From assembly GCA_031272615.1 (NCBI GenBank), contig JAISTL010000054.1:1-18271 (forward strand): a DNA stretch of 18,271 nucleotides, in the 5' to 3' direction. The notes under the pieces were generated by a model. That model made no database searches and was not told the origin of the DNA. It worked only from the letters and a program-made list of their open reading frames with translations. The position numbers and the translations under genes were made by a program. Source of the DNA: Methylobacteriaceae bacterium. Lineage in GTDB: Bacteria; Pseudomonadota; Alphaproteobacteria; Rhizobiales; Beijerinckiaceae. Shown here piece after piece: positions 15,982 through 18,271 of this stretch (position 1 is the first letter of the stretch; every line of letters begins with the position of its first letter).

Positions 15982-16509
15982 TCACAACTGCTGAAGACTG
16001 TCCCGATAATGCCGCCAGTGTTTTTTGTAGCGCTGGGCGGTATCGAACAAGCCGGCCTGCTCTTCTTCGGTGAGCTCGCGGACGACGCGGGCGGGCGAAC
16101 CGAGAATAAAGGAGCCGTCGGGAAACTCTTTATTCTGAGTAACGAGTGAATTGGCGGCGATGAGGCAGCGGGCGCCGATTTTGGCGCCGTTGAGAATCGT
16201 GGCGCTCATACCCACAAGTGTTGCATCGCCGATGGTGCAACCGTGAAGCATCGCCTTGTGGCCGATGGTACAGTTGGCGCCCAGGCGGACCTTGATGCCC
16301 CTGTTGGTGTGCACCACAGTGTTGTCCTGGATGTTGGTTCCGGCGCCGATATAAATTGAGTCGACATCACCGCGGACGATGGCGCCGAACCAGATACTCA
16401 CGTCTTCCTCGAGAGTCACATCGCCGGCCACAACGGCGGTCGGCGCAACCCAGAATGAATCGGCGGCGGGCAATACGGGAACTTGAGTCGCAAGACGGTA
16501 AACGGGCAT
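15982..16509 (-). CDS. Gamma-carbonic-anhydrase-like hexapeptide-repeat protein
   Basis: The 175-residue protein is a left-handed beta-helix of hexapeptide repeats (about 20-140) with a C-terminal helix (145-172), like YrdA, CaiE and gamma-class carbonic anhydrases; such proteins form trimers. The three metal-binding histidines are present: H67 (VVHTNRG), H84 and H89 (IGHKAMLHGC). R46 and D48 in VRGD and Q61 also match the active-site set. Many members with these residues show little or no carbonic anhydrase activity, so the enzyme function is only possible. The ATG at 16509 has AAAGG 7 nt upstream. It lies 45 nt behind the DUF3126 gene on the same strand, likely in one transcript. Its 3' end faces the protease gene 34 nt away. 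Confidence 0.88.
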   Translation of the reverse strand: MPVYRLATQVPVLPAADSFWVAPTAVVAGDVTLEEDVSIWFGAIVRGDVDSIYIGAGTNIQDNTVVHTNRGIKVRLGANCTIGHKAMLHGCTIGDATLVGMSATILNGAKIGARCLIAANSLVTQNKEFPDGSFILGSPARVVRELTEEEQAGLFDTAQRYKKHWRHYRDSLQQL

Positions 16510-16554
16510 GGAAGACCTTTCAGCCGGGTGAACAAACTACGGAGCGGCGGCGAC

Positions 16555-16764
16555 TCAACTGAGGTCGGCGTCGAGAATCGCCATGTTGAAATTGTAGCAG
16601 CGGTCGTCATCTTCGTCATCTTCGTAGAGAACGCCGATGAATTCATCTCCGACATACACTTCCGCCGAGTCGGTTTTCTTGGGGCGGGCAACGACGCGGA
16701 TAGTCTGGTTGCCGAAGGTTTTGCGCAGATATTGTTCAATTTTGACGTGTACGGCCTTGTCCAT
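16555..16764 (-). CDS. DUF3126 family protein
   Basis: This 69-residue cytoplasmic protein fits DUF3126 (PF11324), a small family found essentially in alphaproteobacteria and without known function. The family sequence is clear: IEQYLRKTFGN (9-19), IRVVARPKKTDSAEVYVGDE (22-41), FIGVLYEDDEDDDR (42-55) and the end YNFNMAILDADL. The C-terminal third is strongly acidic. I start at ATG 16764, which has GGAAGG 9 nt upstream and gives the normal family length; a much longer frame reaching 17112 adds sequence with no family resemblance. It is probably the first gene of a two-gene unit with the gamma-carbonic-anhydrase-like gene. Confidence 0.9.
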   Translation of the reverse strand: MDKAVHVKIEQYLRKTFGNQTIRVVARPKKTDSAEVYVGDEFIGVLYEDDEDDDRCYNFNMAILDADLS

Positions 16765-16906
16765 GTTCAAATGCCTTCCGTGGTTTCTTCTTGTTCCCGT
16801 TTCCGGCGGTCGCATTCCGGATGCAGCGAATTCGGGAATCGCTCCGGGCGCTTGCTTACCCCGAGTTTGACGGTTCGTCGAGATATTAATCCGTGGAGAG
16901 TGTAAA

Positions 16907-17104
16907 ATGCGACTCGGGCGCCTTATCCGTTCCATCGGTGATAACAATCGTCTCCAATCGCGTAACCAGTCGGTGGAACGTGAGTCGCAGGATGATGGGC
17001 AACGGATTGCCGCCTCCTGGGGGCGCCGGGACGGAGTGCGCCGACAGCGCGCCGGAAAACGGTTGAAATCGATGAGGAAAAGGCAACGGCGGCTGCAACC
17101 GTAG
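16907..17104 (+). CDS. Doubtful small arginine-rich ORF
   Basis: A 65-codon frame begins at ATG with a fair Shine-Dalgarno (GGAGAG, 7 nt upstream). The product is very basic, with many Arg and Gln residues (RLQSRNQSVERESQDDGQ near the middle, KRLKSMRKRQRRLQP at the end). I recognise no family. An antisense frame over the same bases is equally open, and Arg-rich products are typical of chance frames in GC-rich DNA. I list it only because of the ribosome-binding site and the lack of any other gene here. Confidence 0.2.
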   Translation: MRLGRLIRSIGDNNRLQSRNQSVERESQDDGQRIAASWGRRDGVRRQRAGKRLKSMRKRQRRLQP

Positions 17105-17188
17105 TGGGTCATTTCCGTTGGGTGAACAGATGAATCGAAATCGACGAGTCGCCCGGATATCGGCCTGTGAACTCCGATGGATGCGACT

Positions 17189-17203
17189 CAAACCGCGGGT
17201 TTG
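17189..17203. repeat. Perfect short inverted repeat in the intergenic stretch
   Basis: CAAACC and GGTTTG flank a 3-nt centre GCG. It could be an operator or a small hairpin. It is not followed by a T-run on either strand, so it is not an intrinsic terminator. It overlaps one of the GANTC sites by a base. Confidence 0.35.
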
Positions 17204-17354
17204 CACTAAACGCCGGAAGAGAACGTCATGTGTTGTGGTCGCGGCGTTTCGTCGAAAAGGCGGACCTGCCCGTGGGATTCTGCCCGGATTTTACGTGGGC
17301 TCTTTGCGGGTGCGATTCAGGTCCAGGGTGAAATACCCCCGGTTTCGCGCTTTT

Positions 17355-18119
17355 TCACGGCCGGGACTTGAGAAAGTCGAGGACGCCCTGCTTGAACACC
17401 TTGTCGCCCACCGCCGAATGATGGTCTTTTCCGGGAATATCCAGGATACGGGCGTTTTTCAGCTCGTTGCGCAGGCCCAAGGCGGAGTCGGCGATGGAAT
17501 CGTTGGTGCCGACAGCGATGAGAACCGGCATGGTCAGGGCTGACAGATCCCCGGTGGTGAGAATGCGGTCGAAGCCGCGAATACAGGCTGCCAGCGCCTT
17601 GAGGTCGCTCCTGGTGCGCTGGGCGAAACTGCGGAACATGATTTGAGTCGGGTCGGTGAGGCTTTCAAGCCCGGGGGCTTCCATGGCTCCGGCGATCAGT
17701 TCCGGATTGATGTTCTCTTTCAAAATGTTGACGCCGATGCCGCCCAGCACGAGGGAACGTACCCGCTCCGGATATTTGACGGCGAACACGGCAGCGACTC
17801 GCGAACCCATGGAGTATCCCATGATGTCGGCACGTGGCACTGAAGTCGCGTCCAGCAGATTGCGGATGTCCTCCTGAAAATGAGTCACGGAGTAAGAATC
17901 AGGCGAGTGGTGCTTTTCACTCAATCCGTGCCCGCGCAAATCGGCGGCAATGACCCGATAGCCTGCCTCAACCAGGGTTTTCCCCCAGAGAGTCGATATC
18001 CAGTTGGCAGTATGGTTGGAGGCAAAACCATGAATAAGAACAATCGGATCGCCGGTTCCCGATGCGGGTGTGATGTCAGAGAAGGCAATTTCGGCGCCGT
18101 TGGAGACGTAATACTGCAT
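17355..18119 (-). CDS. Alpha/beta-fold hydrolase
   Basis: The 254-residue protein has the alpha/beta hydrolase fold. The oxyanion region is VLIHGFASN (27-35), with AADLRGHGLS (58-67) after it. The nucleophile elbow GYSMGS places Ser103 as nucleophile, the acid is D207 in VGTNDSI, and the base is H233 or H234 in GKDHHSAVG. The family spans esterases, lipases, haloperoxidases and C-C hydrolases, so the substrate is open. There is no signal peptide, so it is probably cytoplasmic. I chose ATG 18119 because the fold starts there (MQYYVSNGAEI); an ATG at 18161 would add 14 residues of non-conserved sequence. Neither start has a strong Shine-Dalgarno. The gene stands alone on the minus strand. Confidence 0.88.
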   Translation of the reverse strand: MQYYVSNGAEIAFSDITPASGTGDPIVLIHGFASNHTANWISTLWGKTLVEAGYRVIAADLRGHGLSEKHHSPDSYSVTHFQEDIRNLLDATSVPRADIMGYSMGSRVAAVFAVKYPERVRSLVLGGIGVNILKENINPELIAGAMEAPGLESLTDPTQIMFRSFAQRTRSDLKALAACIRGFDRILTTGDLSALTMPVLIAVGTNDSIADSALGLRNELKNARILDIPGKDHHSAVGDKVFKQGVLDFLKSRP

Positions 18120-18165
18120 GGCAAAATCAGCTCGTGGTTCTTGGGGCGATTGACGGGGCATATCT

Positions 18166-18205
18166 ACCGCAGGGAACGGATTCTGCCGGTTCTGCGGTTG
18201 TTTTT
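18166..18205 (+). terminator. Terminator-like hairpin upstream of the hydrolase
   Basis: ACCGCAG (18166-18172) pairs with CTGCGGT (18192-18198), with a further AAC/GTT pairing inside, followed by TTGTTTTT. On the plus strand it looks like an intrinsic terminator, yet no plus-strand gene ends before it. On the minus strand it would lie in the hydrolase leader. Confidence 0.3.
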
Positions 18206-18225
18206 CCGGGATACCGCCCTATCTA
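18198..18225 (+). promoter_or_regulatory. Possible plus-strand promoter near the window end
   Basis: TTGTTT (18198-18203) is followed after 16 nt by TATCTA (18220-18225). It would serve a gene starting at 18251. The T-rich bases overlap the tail of the hairpin before it, so the two readings compete. Confidence 0.3.
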
Positions 18226-18250
18226 GTGTCACGGAAGGCAAAAAAACAGC

Positions 18251-18271
18251 ATGAAAATGAGGTTTTGCGCG
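18251..18271 (+). CDS. Possible start of a gene running out of the window
   Basis: An ATG at 18251 is preceded by GGAAGG 12 nt upstream and by a possible promoter. Only seven codons (MKMRFCA) are visible, so no function can be given. It would be divergent from the hydrolase gene. Confidence 0.25.

Larger units (their letters stand above)
16765..17354. other. 590-nt intergenic stretch, rich in GANTC sites
   Basis: No convincing protein gene, tRNA or other RNA gene is seen. The stretch holds eight GANTC motifs at 16836, 16911, 16982, 17132, 17146, 17185, 17276 and 17314, and a perfect 6-bp inverted repeat CAAACC-GCG-GGTTTG at 17189-17203. A short arginine-rich frame at 16907-17104 is listed separately. 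The stretch should contain the promoter of the DUF3126 gene (minus strand), but I cannot point to clear hexamers. Confidence 0.5.

Noticed and set aside
16765..17354. RNase P RNA, tmRNA, 6S RNA or tRNA in the large gap
   Set aside because: I looked for their conserved cores and cloverleaf patterns on both strands by eye and saw none.
1..18271. CRISPR array, insertion sequence, phage or defence island
   Set aside because: No spaced identical repeats, terminal inverted repeats, transposase, integrase, restriction or toxin-antitoxin genes are visible; RadC alone is not evidence of a mobile element because it is coupled to map here.

Overview
The window reads as a GC-rich stretch of an alphaproteobacterial chromosome. 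Pointers to that class are a DUF3126 protein, a bacterial transglutaminase-like cysteine protease (DUF920), an ExoD protein, a sharp CtrA-type box (TTAAC-N6-TTAAC) and many GANTC (CcrM-type) sites. I cannot name the genus. I see no tRNA, rRNA, CRISPR array, transposase, integrase or phage gene. Coding density is high and most genes are housekeeping or envelope functions.

Layout. (1) 40-1365, minus: a major facilitator transporter. (2) 1538-7860: a multidrug efflux module. A divergent TetR/AcrR-type repressor (plus) faces a periplasmic adaptor and an RND pump (minus), with prmA (ribosomal protein L11 methyltransferase) 34 nt behind the pump gene. The divergent control region holds a 19-bp palindrome closely resembling the enterobacterial AcrR box, and it overlaps a good minus-strand promoter. 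(3) 8000-8605, plus: ExoD membrane protein. (4) 8633-10260, minus: map and radC overlapping by 4 bp. (5) 10480-11334, plus: an FkbM-type methyltransferase, ending head-on with sfsA (minus, 11326-12039). (6) 12161-15140, plus: a CinA/MoaB-like protein, a Gpt-type purine phosphoribosyltransferase and a stand-alone Aas-type acyl-ACP synthetase. (7) 15279-15947, plus: a secreted transglutaminase-like protease with a CtrA-type box upstream. (8) 15982-16764, minus: DUF3126 and a gamma-carbonic-anhydrase-like protein. (9) 16765-17354: about 590 nt without a convincing gene, rich in GANTC sites. (10) 17355-18119, minus: an alpha/beta hydrolase. A divergent gene may start at 18251 and run out of the window.

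How the genes work together. The clearest functional unit is the repressor-controlled efflux pump. It encodes an inner-membrane transporter and an adaptor but no outer-membrane channel, so it must borrow a TolC-like protein encoded elsewhere. The map-radC pair looks translationally coupled. The other genes look like short transcription units with unrelated jobs: protein maturation, purine salvage, fatty-acid activation and envelope modification.

I did not find a plainly new multi-gene system. The leads most worth following are the CtrA-box protease, the GANTC-dense gap, the acyl-ACP synthetase without its acyltransferase partner domain, and the AcrR-box-like operator.
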